Below, in pieces: positions 1 to 9,202 of a stretch of DNA of 64,000 bases (the stretch's first letter is position 1; each line of letters begins with the position of its first letter). Source of the stretch: Rudaea sp. 3F27F6. Its GTDB lineage: Bacteria; Pseudomonadota; Gammaproteobacteria; Xanthomonadales; Rhodanobacteraceae. Made by a program: the position numbers and the translations under genes. The notes below the pieces were generated by a model, which saw only the letters and a program-made list of their open reading frames with translations, ran no database searches and was not told the origin of the DNA. The DNA lies in the NCBI RefSeq assembly GCF_005503555.1, contig NZ_SCNG01000006.1:1-64000 (forward strand). The letters are read 5' to 3'.

Positions 1-148
1 CTCCCGGCAGATTCCCCCCCAGCGCTGCGCCCCGCATTTCTTACCCCCGCCTCAAGACAATTCCCCGTTCATCAAGAAGCAAGCGAAAAACACCGTGGCC
101 GCCTATCATGTCGGCGAAAATTTTCTTCTCCGACGCGTGCGTGCCGAA

Positions 149-176
149 TTGACATCTGTGCGCCATGTCGCATGAT
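149..176 (+). promoter_or_regulatory. Possible promoter of the sigma factor-kinase operon
   Basis: TTGACA at 149-154 is followed after 16 bp by CATGAT at 171-176, which matches four of six positions of the -10 consensus. It lies about 35 bp upstream of the GTG start of the sigma factor gene. The rest of 1-208 holds no gene that I can support. The -10 box is weak, and an ECF operon may instead use its own sigma factor, so this is only a candidate. Confidence 0.3.
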
Positions 177-208
177 GGCCGCTGTAACGGGGACACAGCC
201 GGGGTACC

Positions 209-763
209 GTGACCGAATCCGACATCACCTTGCGGCTCGCCGCCTGGCGCGAAGGCGACCGTGTCGCGCTCGAACCGGTGATGCCCGAACTTTACGGGCT
301 GCTGCATCAGATCGCCGTGCAGCGCCTGCGCGGCGAATCGGACTCGGTCACGCTCGATCCGACCGACCTCGTCCATGAAGCGGTCGCACGCCTGTTCGGC
401 GCGGGCAAGACCTTTGCCAGCCGCGCGCATTTCCTTGCGGTCAGCGCGCTGTACATGCGCTCGATCCTGGTCGACCGCGCGCGCGCGATCCTTGCCGGGC
501 GCCGCGCCGGCCGGCTCGCGACAATCACCATCGGCAGCATCGCCGACTTGTCCGACGACACCGGAGCGATGGATGTCGTCGTGCTCGACGAGGCTCTGCG
601 CAAGCTCGAAGCGATAGACGCTCGCGCGGCACAGGCGATGGAGCTGTCCGCATTCGCCGGCATGGAGCGCGGCGACATCGCGTTGGCCCTCGGCGTGTCG
701 GTGCCGACGATCGACCGCGACTTGCGCTTCGCCCGCGCTTTCGTCAATCGTGCCTTGACCTGA
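209..763 (+). CDS. RNA polymerase ECF-type sigma factor (TIGR02999-like)
   Basis: 184-residue sigma-70 family protein of the extracytoplasmic-function class. Region 2 covers roughly residues 10-95, with the DPTDLVHEAVARLF stretch at 50-63. Region 4 lies at about 127-182 and ends in a helix-turn-helix (GDIALALGVSVPTIDRDLR, 155-173). Regions 1.1 and 3 are absent, as expected for ECF factors. The chosen start is GTG at 209. The gene ends 4 bp before a Ser/Thr kinase, so the two are probably cotranscribed; sigma factors of this type are often found beside such kinases. No anti-sigma factor is visible, so the kinase may control its activity (inference). The target regulon cannot be read from the sequence. 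Confidence 0.85.
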   Translation: MTESDITLRLAAWREGDRVALEPVMPELYGLLHQIAVQRLRGESDSVTLDPTDLVHEAVARLFGAGKTFASRAHFLAVSALYMRSILVDRARAILAGRRAGRLATITIGSIADLSDDTGAMDVVVLDEALRKLEAIDARAAQAMELSAFAGMERGDIALALGVSVPTIDRDLRFARAFVNRALT

Positions 764-767
764 ACGC

Positions 768-3479
768 ATGAGCGAGCTGCGCCGCCTGTTCGAACTCGTC
801 TGCGACTTGCCTGCGCCGCAACGCGAGGCCGCGCTGCAGGCGGCCGGCGCCGATGCCGCGCTCGCCGCCGACGTGCTCGCCCTGCTCGACGCCGACGCGG
901 CGACGCGCACGCGTTCACGCGCGCCGCTGAGCGCGATGATCCGCCAATTCAGCGCGACGGAACTGCAGCCCGGAGACGTGCTCGACGCTTGGCGCTTGGT
1001 GCGCGAGATCGGCCACGGCGGCATGGGCGCGGTGTATCTGGCCGAGCGCGCCGACGGCCACTTCACTCAGCAGGCGGCGATCAAGCTGATCCGCGGCGCG
1101 GCCCACGGCGACGTCGCGGCGCGCTTCGCACGCGAACGTCAGTTGCTCGCCAATCTGCAGCATCCGCAGATCGCGCGCCTGCTCGACGGTGGCGCGACGC
1201 CGGGCGGCGCGCCCTACCTGGTCATGGAATATGTCGACGGCGTTGCCCTCGATGCCTGGTGCGAGCGCACGAAGGCCTCGCTCGAAGCGCGTCTGCGTGT
1301 CTTCGTGTCCATCTGCGCAACGCTGCAGTTCGCGCACCAGCATCTGGTCGTGCATTGCGATCTCAAACCGTCGAATGTGCTCGTACGCGACGACGATACG
1401 CCGGTGCTGCTCGACTTCGGCATCGCGCGCGCGCTCGACCGCATCGAGGCCACCGCCGACGAACACAGCTATTTGACGCCGAGCTACGCGAGCCCCGAGC
1501 AGGCGCGCGCAGAAGCACCCACGGTCGCCTCCGACGTGTATGCGCTCGGCCTGCTGCTCTACCGTCTTGCGACCGACGCGACGCCGCCGGCGTACGACCC
1601 GGCGAACCCACAACCGATGCCTGCGCCGAGTGCGGCGACCGCGAACGTTCCGTGGCGATCGCGCCTGCGCGGCGATATCGACGCGATCTGCGCGCGCGCC
1701 TGCGCGCTCGACCCGGCGCGGCGCTATCCGTCCGCGCTCGCGCTGGCCGAAGACATCGAGCGCATCGCCGCGCACCGCCCGGTGCTCGCGCGCAAGCCCA
1801 CGCTCGCCTATGTCGGCGCGCGCCTGTTGCGGCGATGTTGGCCGGCCTTTACCGTCGGCGCTTTGATGCTCGCCGTCGCGATCGGCTTCACCTGGCGCAC
1901 GCTGCACGCGGAACGCGACGCGCGCGCGCAGGCGGCGACGGCGGAAAGCGCGCTCGATTTCGTCGGCTCGGTGTTCGCTTTGTCCAACCCGAAGACCAGC
2001 GGCCGCCACGACTTCAGCGCCCGCGAAGTGCTCGACCAGGGGGCACTGCGCATCGAACGCGATCTCGCCGCACAGCCGCGCGTGCGCGCGCGCCTGCTGG
2101 AAACGCTCGGCGAAGCGTATCGCGGCATCAACGAAGGCACCGCGGGCGCGCCGCTGCTCGAGAAGGCCGCCGCGCTCAATCTCGATCCGTCCGTCGCCGA
2201 TCCGCTGGCGGCGGCGCGCGCCTTCGATGCGCTGAGCCGTGCCCTGCTCGACACGCGCCAATCGGCGGAGCGCGCGGAGGAAGCGGCCCACCGCGCCCTG
2301 CAACTGGTGCAAGAACATGCCGCCGACGATTCCGAACGCGTTGCCGCGGCGCTTGACACCTACGCCGCCGCTCTCATCGGCAACGACAAGCACGGTGAAG
2401 CGCGCAAGGTCGCGGAGCAGAGCCTGCAACTGCGCGAGCGTTCGGGAGCGGCGCCTCTGCTCGTAGCGCGCAGCCTGCACAACCTGAGTCAGGCCGCTCT
2501 GCATCAAGCCGATTTCCCCCAGGCGCATAAATTGTGCGCGCGCGAAATCGACCTCTACCGCAGCGCGGGCGCCACGCACACGGACGATTACCGCGCGGCG
2601 CTGGTCTGCGACAGCATCGCGCTTCACCGCAGCGGCGAGCAGGCACGCGCGACGGAAACGTCCAAAGAAGCCCTCGCCCTCGCGATCGAACTCTACGGCG
2701 AGGACAGTGCGACGGCGACCTCAAGCCGCCTGTCCCTGGTCCAGTTCCTGACCGATGCAGGGCAGTACGCGGACGCGCTCACCCTGGTCGATCAGGCCGT
2801 CGCCGCGCGTGCGCGCCTCGACGGCGAGCGCAGCGGCCGCTACGCCATGGCCCTGTCTTTCACGGGCTGGGTGCGGCACGAAATGGGCAGCTACACGGAA
2901 GCGCTGCCGCGCCTGCAACGTGCCGCCGCCATCTACGAGAAGTACGTGGCGAAATCGCCCAACGACACCACGCTGCAAACCCTGCGCGTCTATCTCGCCG
3001 CGAACCTGGTCGACATGGGCCAAACGAGCGCCGAAACGCGCAAACTGCTCGACAACGCCATCGCGGCGTGGACGGCCAGCGATCCGAAAACCATTCAATT
3101 GGCCTACACGCGGCTGCCGCTGGCGAAATGGCATGTGGCGAACAAGGAGTACGCCGAGGCCGCGCTTCTGCTCGACCAGCTCGATGCGCCGGAGGCCAAG
3201 ACCAATTATTGGATACGTTCGCGCGCCGCGCAGTTGCGCGCGGACATCGCGCGCGTCAAGGGCGACGCGGCCGCCGCGCTGCGCTTCGACGAACTCGCCT
3301 ATACGACCACACTCGGCGAAGTGGGCGCCACGCACCCGCATACGGCGCGCTATGGGCTGTTGTGGGCCCGCAGCCTCAGAGCGTCCGGCCAGGAGGACAA
3401 AGCCGACGCTCTGGAAAAGCCGCTGCGGCCGATCTTCGAGGCGGCATTCCCCGCGGACTCCGCGTTCCGCCGGGAATGA
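768..3479 (+). CDS. Transmembrane Ser/Thr protein kinase with C-terminal TPR region
   Basis: 903 residues. The N-terminal cytoplasmic kinase domain (about 75-340) has the glycine loop GHGGMGAVYLAE (82-93), the ATP-binding lysine in AAIKL (K106), a catalytic loop HCDLKPSN (196-203), DFG (216-218) and SPEQARAEAPTVASDVYALG (242-261). The catalytic loop carries Cys where most Hanks kinases have Arg, so it is a non-RD-type site. One membrane helix follows (about 357-376). The remaining ~520 residues are helical with tetratricopeptide-like repeats (for example around YGEDSATATSSRLSLVQFL) and should lie in the periplasm. It is translated 4 bp after the sigma factor. A role as a sensor or scaffold kinase acting on that sigma factor is inference. 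It ends 15 bp from the convergent galU stop. Confidence 0.88.
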   Translation: MSELRRLFELVCDLPAPQREAALQAAGADAALAADVLALLDADAATRTRSRAPLSAMIRQFSATELQPGDVLDAWRLVREIGHGGMGAVYLAERADGHFTQQAAIKLIRGAAHGDVAARFARERQLLANLQHPQIARLLDGGATPGGAPYLVMEYVDGVALDAWCERTKASLEARLRVFVSICATLQFAHQHLVVHCDLKPSNVLVRDDDTPVLLDFGIARALDRIEATADEHSYLTPSYASPEQARAEAPTVASDVYALGLLLYRLATDATPPAYDPANPQPMPAPSAATANVPWRSRLRGDIDAICARACALDPARRYPSALALAEDIERIAAHRPVLARKPTLAYVGARLLRRCWPAFTVGALMLAVAIGFTWRTLHAERDARAQAATAESALDFVGSVFALSNPKTSGRHDFSAREVLDQGALRIERDLAAQPRVRARLLETLGEAYRGINEGTAGAPLLEKAAALNLDPSVADPLAAARAFDALSRALLDTRQSAERAEEAAHRALQLVQEHAADDSERVAAALDTYAAALIGNDKHGEARKVAEQSLQLRERSGAAPLLVARSLHNLSQAALHQADFPQAHKLCAREIDLYRSAGATHTDDYRAALVCDSIALHRSGEQARATETSKEALALAIELYGEDSATATSSRLSLVQFLTDAGQYADALTLVDQAVAARARLDGERSGRYAMALSFTGWVRHEMGSYTEALPRLQRAAAIYEKYVAKSPNDTTLQTLRVYLAANLVDMGQTSAETRKLLDNAIAAWTASDPKTIQLAYTRLPLAKWHVANKEYAEAALLLDQLDAPEAKTNYWIRSRAAQLRADIARVKGDAAAALRFDELAYTTTLGEVGATHPHTARYGLLWARSLRASGQEDKADALEKPLRPIFEAAFPADSAFRRE

Positions 3480-3494
3480 CTCAGGACGCTGCGC

Positions 3495-4379
3495 TCAGTT
3501 CGCCCAATGCGATTCGCGGATAAAGTCCTTCGTCGCCGCGGCGAGCTTGGGATCCTGCATCGCCATGTGCAGCGTCGCCTGGACGAGACCGAGCTTGTTG
3601 CCGCAGTCGAAGCGCGTGCCCTCGAAGCGATAGGCCAGCACCGAACGTTCGCCGAGCAGAGCTTCGATCGCGTCGGTCAACTGGATTTCGCCGCCCGCGC
3701 CGGGCTCGGTTTTTTCGAGCAGCTCGAAAATGCGCGCCGGCAGCACATAGCGGCCGACGATCGCGAGATTCGACGGCGCCACATCGGGCTTCGGTTTCTC
3801 GACGACGAGGTTGATCTTCGCCGCGCGCTCGTTAATTGCGGTCGCATCGACGATGCCGTATCTGTCGGTCCGGTCGTGCGGCACTTCCTCGACCGCGATC
3901 ACGCCCGCGCCGTTCTCACGCATCGACAGTTCGGACATCTGGCGCAGGCAGCCCTTGCCTGAGTTCCAGATCAGATCGTCGGCGAGGATCACGCCGAACG
4001 GTTCGTCACCGACGACCTGCTTGGCGCAAAGCACGGCATGGCCGAGACCGAGCGCTTCGGGCTGGGTGACGAAGATGCAGCGCACGTTCTTCGGCAAGGT
4101 GCCCTGCACGAGGGCGAGCAGTTCCTTCTTGCCCGACTGGGTCAGCTTGGCTTCGAGTTCGTAGGCCTTGTCAAAGTAGTCCGCGATCGCGTGCTTGTAG
4201 CGATTGGTGACGAAGATCAGCGTATCGGCACCCGCGTCGACGGCCTCGTCGACGGCGTACTGGATCAGCGGTCGGTCGAGCACGGGCAACATTTCCTTGG
4301 CGACGGTCTTCGTCGCCGGCAGGAAACGCGTGCCGAGGCCGGCCACGGGGAATACCACTTTGCGCATCGGTTTCGCCAT
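3495..4379 (-). CDS. galU: UTP-glucose-1-phosphate uridylyltransferase
   Basis: 294 residues, full length for bacterial GalU. It makes UDP-glucose from UTP and glucose-1-phosphate in the cytoplasm, the donor for LPS, exopolysaccharide and trehalose synthesis. The nucleotidyltransferase signature GLGTRFLPATK (14-24) is followed by KEMLP (28-32); further family blocks include the LGHAVLCAK, GVILADDL and VGRYVLP stretches. It starts at ATG 4379. The gene lies on the same strand downstream of the CapD-like dehydratase, separated by 114 bp that contain an inverted-repeat element, so it may be transcribed separately or after RNA processing at the hairpin. Its placement with the dehydratase and lipid-carrier transferase fits surface polysaccharide synthesis. 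Confidence 0.96.
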   Translation of the reverse strand: MAKPMRKVVFPVAGLGTRFLPATKTVAKEMLPVLDRPLIQYAVDEAVDAGADTLIFVTNRYKHAIADYFDKAYELEAKLTQSGKKELLALVQGTLPKNVRCIFVTQPEALGLGHAVLCAKQVVGDEPFGVILADDLIWNSGKGCLRQMSELSMRENGAGVIAVEEVPHDRTDRYGIVDATAINERAAKINLVVEKPKPDVAPSNLAIVGRYVLPARIFELLEKTEPGAGGEIQLTDAIEALLGERSVLAYRFEGTRFDCGNKLGLVQATLHMAMQDPKLAAATKDFIRESHWAN

Positions 4380-4405
4380 TACAGCTCCTAAAGCAAAAAT
4401 ATTCG

Positions 4406-4482
4406 GCCACGGATTACACGGACAAACACGGATAAAGACTAAGCACGCTCTTCAATCAGATTTTATCCGCGTAATCCGTGGC
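4406..4482. repeat. Dispersed inverted-repeat element, copy 1
   Basis: Palindromic element between the dehydratase gene and galU. The left arm begins GCCACGGATTACACGG and continues with a third CACGGAT unit; the right arm ends GTAATCCGTGGC. The arms carry CACGGAT-type units about 9-10 bp apart and enclose about 25 bp of unrelated sequence. The same arms occur at 9519, 11452, 45550 and in degenerate form near 49956. It contains no open reading frame. The function is unknown; it could be a hairpin in mRNA or a protein-binding site. Confidence 0.9.
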
Positions 4483-4493
4483 AAAAAAGCTCT

Positions 4494-6380
4494 TCACGCT
4501 TGCCCGCGTGCGATCGGCACGATTTCGGCCTCGGTCTCGGGGCGGAAAGCGAATTCCGGCAGCAGGCTGGTCAGGCAGCGGCGCAGGGTGTCCTCGTCGT
4601 AGTCGCGCACGGCCTGCGCGGCGCGCGCGAGCTGGATATTGAGCAGGTCCCACGACATGCTGCGCGGCTGGGCAAGGAAAATCTTGGCGTGGCTGGTATC
4701 GACGTAGTTTTCCTGCGAATGGAACAGTTCCTCGAACAGTTTTTCGCCGGGACGCAAGCCGGTGTAGACGATATGCACGTCGCGGCCCGGCACCTTGTTG
4801 GCGAGGCGGATCATCTGTTCGGCGAGATAGCTGATCTTGACCGGCTCGCCCATGTCGAGCGCGAAGATCTCGCCGCCCTGCCCGAGCACGCTGGCCTGCA
4901 GAATCAACTGGCAGGCCTCGGGAATCGTCATGAAGTAACGCGTGATTTCCGGGTGCGTCACCGTCACCGGACCGCCGCCGCGGATCTGCTCGCGAAACAG
5001 CGGCACGACGCTACCGGCCGAATCGAGCACATTGCCGAAACGCACGGTGATAAAGCGCGTCGCCGAGCGCGCGGCCAGGTTCTGGCAGAAGATTTCCGCC
5101 GCGCGTTTGCACGCGCCCATGACGCTGGTCGGGTTGACCGCCTTGTCGGTCGAGATCAGCACGAAGCTGCCGACGCCGAAACGGTCGGCGGCCTGGGCCA
5201 CGGCCTGCGTGCCGAGCACGTTGTTGCGGAACGCTTCGCGCACCTGCGTCTGCAGCAGCGGCACATGCTTGAACGCCGCGGCATGGAATACGATCTGCGG
5301 CCGCGCCTGGGCGAACACGCGCTCGCACACGGCTGCGTCGCCGCAGTCGCCGAGCACGGCGTTGAAAACGAGATCGGGGAATTCCTGTTTGAGTTCCTGT
5401 TCGATCTTGTACAGGTTGAATTCCGAAAGCTCGAGCACGGTCAGCGACTCGACGCCGAGGCGCGCGACCTGGCGGCACAGTTCCGAGCCGATCGAGCCGC
5501 CGCCGCCGGTGACGAGCACGCGCGCGCCGGACAGGCCGGTGCGGATCGCAGTCCAGTCGAGCTGCACCGGATCGCGGCCGAGCAAATCCTCGATCGCGAC
5601 TTCCTTGAGTTCGTTGAACGCCATGCGGCCGGCGACGACGTCCTGCAGGCGCGGCACGGTGCGGAACGCGATGCCGGTCGTTTCGCACAGCTCGACGATG
5701 CGCTGCATCTGCGCGTTGCTCGCCGACGGCATCGCGATCAGCAGCATTTCGGCCGCGACTTCGCCGGCGAGATCGGGCAATTGTTCGAGGGTGCCGAGCA
5801 CGGGCACACCATGCACCTTCGCGCCGCGTAGCTGCGCGTTGTCGTCGAGAATGCCGACCGGACGATAGCGGCGTTCCTGCGATAGCTCGCGGATCAGCGT
5901 CTCGCCCGCGCGCCCGGCGCCAAGCACGAGCACGCGCTTGGCCGGTATGCCGCGCGCGAAATCGAGCCGGCTGTCTTTCCAATATCGGTAGGCCAGGCGC
6001 GGCAAGCCGAGGAACAGCACGAGCACGGCCGGATAGATCACGAGCACCGCGCGCGGCACGGTGGAGAGGCGGTTGTAAAGAAACAGCGCCACCGCGATGC
6101 CGAGCGCACCGAGCACGCCGGCGCGCAGGATGTTCCATAGATCGGGCAGGCTGGCGAAGCGCCACAGCCCTTTGTAGAGCCCCGTCCACCAGAGGACGAG
6201 ACCTTGCACGAAGACGACGATCGCTGCTTCAACAGCGAAGGCGACCTCGGGCACGGCGACCGGCTCCAGGCTGTAGCGCAGCCAGTTGGTCGCGATCCAC
6301 GCCAGCCAGACCATCGCCAGGTCGTGCAGTACGACCGCCAGGCGCGGATGGATGGAAGCGATCAGACTGCGCGGACGCAT
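4494..6380 (-). CDS. Membrane-bound nucleoside-diphosphate-sugar 4,6-dehydratase (CapD/WbpM/FlaA1 family)
   Basis: 628 residues. The N-terminal 135 residues hold four membrane helices, followed by a first nucleotide-binding domain (GAGRAGETLI, 154-163). The catalytic SDR-type domain starts at the Rossmann motif TGGGGSIGSE (291-300). The active-site stretch STDKAVNPTSVMGACK (410-425) has Met in place of the usual SDR Tyr, which is normal for the large membrane-bound 4,6-dehydratases of this family. Likely substrate is a UDP-HexNAc, giving a 4-keto-6-deoxy intermediate for an O-antigen or exopolysaccharide sugar. It begins 18 bp after the lipid-carrier transferase, so the two are cotranscribed. 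The exact sugar cannot be deduced. Confidence 0.9.
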   Translation of the reverse strand: MRPRSLIASIHPRLAVVLHDLAMVWLAWIATNWLRYSLEPVAVPEVAFAVEAAIVVFVQGLVLWWTGLYKGLWRFASLPDLWNILRAGVLGALGIAVALFLYNRLSTVPRAVLVIYPAVLVLFLGLPRLAYRYWKDSRLDFARGIPAKRVLVLGAGRAGETLIRELSQERRYRPVGILDDNAQLRGAKVHGVPVLGTLEQLPDLAGEVAAEMLLIAMPSASNAQMQRIVELCETTGIAFRTVPRLQDVVAGRMAFNELKEVAIEDLLGRDPVQLDWTAIRTGLSGARVLVTGGGGSIGSELCRQVARLGVESLTVLELSEFNLYKIEQELKQEFPDLVFNAVLGDCGDAAVCERVFAQARPQIVFHAAAFKHVPLLQTQVREAFRNNVLGTQAVAQAADRFGVGSFVLISTDKAVNPTSVMGACKRAAEIFCQNLAARSATRFITVRFGNVLDSAGSVVPLFREQIRGGGPVTVTHPEITRYFMTIPEACQLILQASVLGQGGEIFALDMGEPVKISYLAEQMIRLANKVPGRDVHIVYTGLRPGEKLFEELFHSQENYVDTSHAKIFLAQPRSMSWDLLNIQLARAAQAVRDYDEDTLRRCLTSLLPEFAFRPETEAEIVPIARGQA

Positions 6381-6398
6381 GGGAACGGAAATCTCATT

Positions 6399-7493
6399 TT
6401 ATATTTCTTGCTTTTTTGCATGGCTTGCCTGCTTCAGGCACCAGCGCTTGCCGGCGATCCATACGATCGCCGCGAGCAGGTAGACCGCGAGGGTCCAGGC
6501 AAAACCGGTGGACGGCGATGTCGGCGCCGCGCCGCGATTGACCGCATACAAGACCGGAACGACGACGCACAAGTTCCAGCCCATGTAGAAGGCGACCACG
6601 CGCGCATGCGAGAAGCCGCTGCGCACCAGCCACTGATACAGATGCTCGCGATGCGCACTATACCAGCGCCGGCCGCGCAGCATGCGCGAAAGCAAGGTGC
6701 AGGTCGCGTCGGCGACGAAGGCGGAACAGACGATCAAGCCGCTGAACGGCGAACCGTGGAAGGAAAGCGCCTGCAACACGACCGCGCCGGCGATCAACAA
6801 TCCGAGCGCGCCGCTGCCGACGTCGCCCATGAACACACGGGCGCGCGGAAAATTGAACGGTAGAAAACCGACGACGGCCGCAGCGCCGAGCAGCAGAACC
6901 AGCCTGTTGTCACCCTGGACGAGCCAAGCGAGAGCGAGAAAAATGAAAATGGCTTGGCTCGCGAGCAAGCCGTTTATTCCGTCCATGAAGTTGTGCAGAT
7001 TGACGAACCACACATTCGCGAGAACGAAAACGATCACGAGAACAGACGGGATCGCATAGTCCGCCGCCGTGAGGGTACGCGCTGCATGAACGCTGCCGCC
7101 GAACGGCTGCGCCGTCGACAAGAAGACGAGGAAGCGGAACAAATAGAAATACAAAACGACGACGGCAACCAGGTGCGCGGCCAGGCGCACGCGCGCGCTC
7201 AATCCGCGGTGATCGTCGATCCAGCCGACGGCGGCGACGATAGCCACCGCCGCGATGGCCGACTCGCCGAGGATGCGCATCTGGCCGTTGGCGGCGAGGA
7301 TCGCGAGCGCGGCGAGAACCGCGGCGACGATGCCGATCCCGCCGCCGCGCGGCGTCGGCACGGAATGCGAGCGGCGCTGCCCCGGCATATCAAGCAGGCG
7401 GCGGCGATGCGCGTAGCGGATCGACAGCCACGTCGCGAAAGCGGAAAACGCCGCACAGGCAAGCACGAGAAAAAGGGCGGCCGTATCCGACAC
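6399..7493 (-). CDS. WecA/WbpL-type undecaprenyl-phosphate sugar-1-phosphate transferase
   Basis: 364-residue polytopic membrane protein of the MraY/WecA family, which transfers a UDP-HexNAc sugar-1-phosphate to undecaprenyl phosphate and so starts a lipid-linked glycan at the inner membrane. Diagnostic cytoplasmic-loop motifs are GWIDDHRGLS (90-99) with the paired Asp, NFMDGINGL (168-176) and FMGDVGS (221-227). About ten hydrophobic segments are present. It starts with GTG at 7493, 91 bp downstream of lapB, and precedes the CapD-like dehydratase by 18 bp. With that partner it resembles the WbpL/WbpM pair of O-antigen loci rather than the peptidoglycan enzyme MraY, but acceptor sugar and pathway are inferred. 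Confidence 0.88.
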   Translation of the reverse strand: MSDTAALFLVLACAAFSAFATWLSIRYAHRRRLLDMPGQRRSHSVPTPRGGGIGIVAAVLAALAILAANGQMRILGESAIAAVAIVAAVGWIDDHRGLSARVRLAAHLVAVVVLYFYLFRFLVFLSTAQPFGGSVHAARTLTAADYAIPSVLVIVFVLANVWFVNLHNFMDGINGLLASQAIFIFLALAWLVQGDNRLVLLLGAAAVVGFLPFNFPRARVFMGDVGSGALGLLIAGAVVLQALSFHGSPFSGLIVCSAFVADATCTLLSRMLRGRRWYSAHREHLYQWLVRSGFSHARVVAFYMGWNLCVVVPVLYAVNRGAAPTSPSTGFAWTLAVYLLAAIVWIAGKRWCLKQASHAKKQEI

Positions 7494-7584
7494 GTCTTCA
7501 GCCCGCGCTCTGCGTGCTTCTGCGGCTCCCGCCTTCGCAGGAAGAATCTCGCCGCAGGCCGAGCGCGTACTCTGCGCCCACGCC

Positions 7585-8769
7585 CTACTCGCCCGCGACG
7601 CCGTGGATCGGCCTCACCGAACCCCAGGTCTTGCAGCTCGGGCATTGCCAATGATGCGACTTGGCGCCGAAGCCGCAGCGCGTGCAGCGATAAGCGGCCT
7701 GGCCCTCGAGCAGGCGGCGCGTGAGATCCTGCAGCACGAGCAGATTGTCGCGCGCCGCGCCCTCGGAACGGTGCAGGTCGGTCACGATCAGAGTCATCAG
7801 GCCGCGCACCGACGGACGCTGACGCAGTTGGCGCGTAAGGAATTCGATTGCGATCGGCTCGCCGCGCGTACTCGCAAACAGCTTGGCTAGCGCGATCACC
7901 GGCGCGACGCCGTGCGAACGGTCGATATTGTCGAGCAGGAATTTCTCCGCGCGCTGCATCTGGCCGAGGCGCGCATAGCAGTCGAGCAACTGCGGCAGGA
8001 TCTCGGGCACGAAGTCGACGTCGAGCGTGGCGACGCGCTCGAACGCGACTGTGGCGGCCTTGACGTTGCCTTCCTGCAGTTCGAGATGGCCGAGCACGAT
8101 CTGCGCGCGCACGCTCTCCGGCTGGCTCTGCAGCGCTTGGTCGAGCCACTTGCGCGCATCGGCGAATTGCTTCGCTCCACGCGCGGTCTCGGCGAGTTCG
8201 CAATAGAACTGCGCGATCGTCGCGCCCTGCGACTCGCCGGTGATCTTCTCCATGCGCCGCGCGTGCTCGATCGCCTTCTCCCAGTCCTTCTCGTGCTGGT
8301 AGATGCCGATCAGATGCCGGAGCGCCGATGGCGCCTGGGCGTCCATCGCAACGAGGTCGGTGAACAAGGTCTCGGCGCGGTCGAGCAGACCTGCGCGCAT
8401 GTAGTCCTCGCCGAGTTCGAGCAATGCGATGGTCTTTTCTTCATCGGAAAGATTCGGCCGCGCAATCAGATGCTGGTGCACGCGGATGGCACGGTCGACT
8501 TCGCCGCGACGGCGGAACAGGTTGCCGAGCGCAAGATGCGTTTCGACCGTGTCTCGGTTGAACTCGGCGAGCTGCAGGAACACCTCGATCGCCTTGTCGG
8601 GCTGCTCATTGAGCAGGTAGTTCAGGCCGCGGAAGTAGCTCGACGACAGTTCGGAGACGCGCGCATGGCGGCGGCGCTCGCCGCTGCGTTTGCTCAGGTA
8701 CCAGCCCGACGCGGCCGCGACCGGCAACAGGGCGGCGCAGACCAGGGCGAGAATATAGGCGGTTTGCAT
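7585..8769 (-). CDS. lapB: Lipopolysaccharide assembly protein B
   Basis: 394 residues. One N-terminal membrane helix (about 4-25) anchors the protein; TPR repeats fill about 35-340; the C-terminus has a rubredoxin-like metal site with Cys362, Cys365, Cys376 and Cys379 (YRCTRCGFG and QCPSCKTWG). This architecture is that of LapB/YciM, which in E. coli works with FtsH to control LpxC and coordinates LPS synthesis with transport. Its start overlaps the lapA stop by one base (TGATG), so translation is coupled. Position after cmk-rpsA-ihfB-lapA is the same as in E. coli. Downstream O-antigen genes here strengthen the link to LPS. Confidence 0.94.
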   Translation of the reverse strand: MQTAYILALVCAALLPVAAASGWYLSKRSGERRRHARVSELSSSYFRGLNYLLNEQPDKAIEVFLQLAEFNRDTVETHLALGNLFRRRGEVDRAIRVHQHLIARPNLSDEEKTIALLELGEDYMRAGLLDRAETLFTDLVAMDAQAPSALRHLIGIYQHEKDWEKAIEHARRMEKITGESQGATIAQFYCELAETARGAKQFADARKWLDQALQSQPESVRAQIVLGHLELQEGNVKAATVAFERVATLDVDFVPEILPQLLDCYARLGQMQRAEKFLLDNIDRSHGVAPVIALAKLFASTRGEPIAIEFLTRQLRQRPSVRGLMTLIVTDLHRSEGAARDNLLVLQDLTRRLLEGQAAYRCTRCGFGAKSHHWQCPSCKTWGSVRPIHGVAGE

Positions 8770-9068
8770 CAGCGATTGAGCTCGGAATCCGTCGGCGAGA
8801 GGTTCGATCCGGCAGCGGCGGAATCAGTCCGCGCGAGTGCGCGCTCCTGCGCACGCAGACGTCCGCGCAAGCGCAGCACGAGGCCGAAATACACCAGCGC
8901 TCCGCCGAGCAGCCAGCCGAGCAGCACGGCGGCGATCAGCATCGCGCCCTTCGGCACGGACCATGTGGCGAAGTAGAAATCGTAAGCGACGGTCTCGCTG
9001 TTGAGCGCGCCGAAAATCGCGCCGGCGGCGGCGAAAGCGAGAACGAGCAGGACCAGGATCAGACGCAT
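8769..9068 (-). CDS. lapA: Lipopolysaccharide assembly protein A (LapA-domain inner membrane protein)
   Basis: 99 residues with two membrane helices (about 3-22 and 40-64) joined by a short loop containing NSETVAYDFYF, a LapA-domain feature, and a basic, helical cytoplasmic tail (LRLRGRLRAQERALAR). Size and topology match LapA/YciS. It is translationally coupled to lapB. The final ~20 residues after the helical tail are polar and unlikely to be structured. The 134 bp between ihfB and lapA contain no other gene. Confidence 0.88.
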   Translation of the reverse strand: MRLILVLLVLAFAAAGAIFGALNSETVAYDFYFATWSVPKGAMLIAAVLLGWLLGGALVYFGLVLRLRGRLRAQERALARTDSAAAGSNLSPTDSELNR

Positions 9069-9202
9069 GCGGATGCGGGAAAGCCACGACGTCGGCGATT
9101 ATCGCAGATCGCGCAAGGGCCGGGTCGGGTTCGATGCCCGACGCGAAGGATTGAAAAACTCGTTACTTTGCGGAAAGCGCGGAGAGCCGTGCCAAAGCGG
9201 AC

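Noticed and set aside
1-208. Start of window as a partial upstream gene
   Set aside because: No frame here shows coding features apart from antisense extension of the sigma-factor region.
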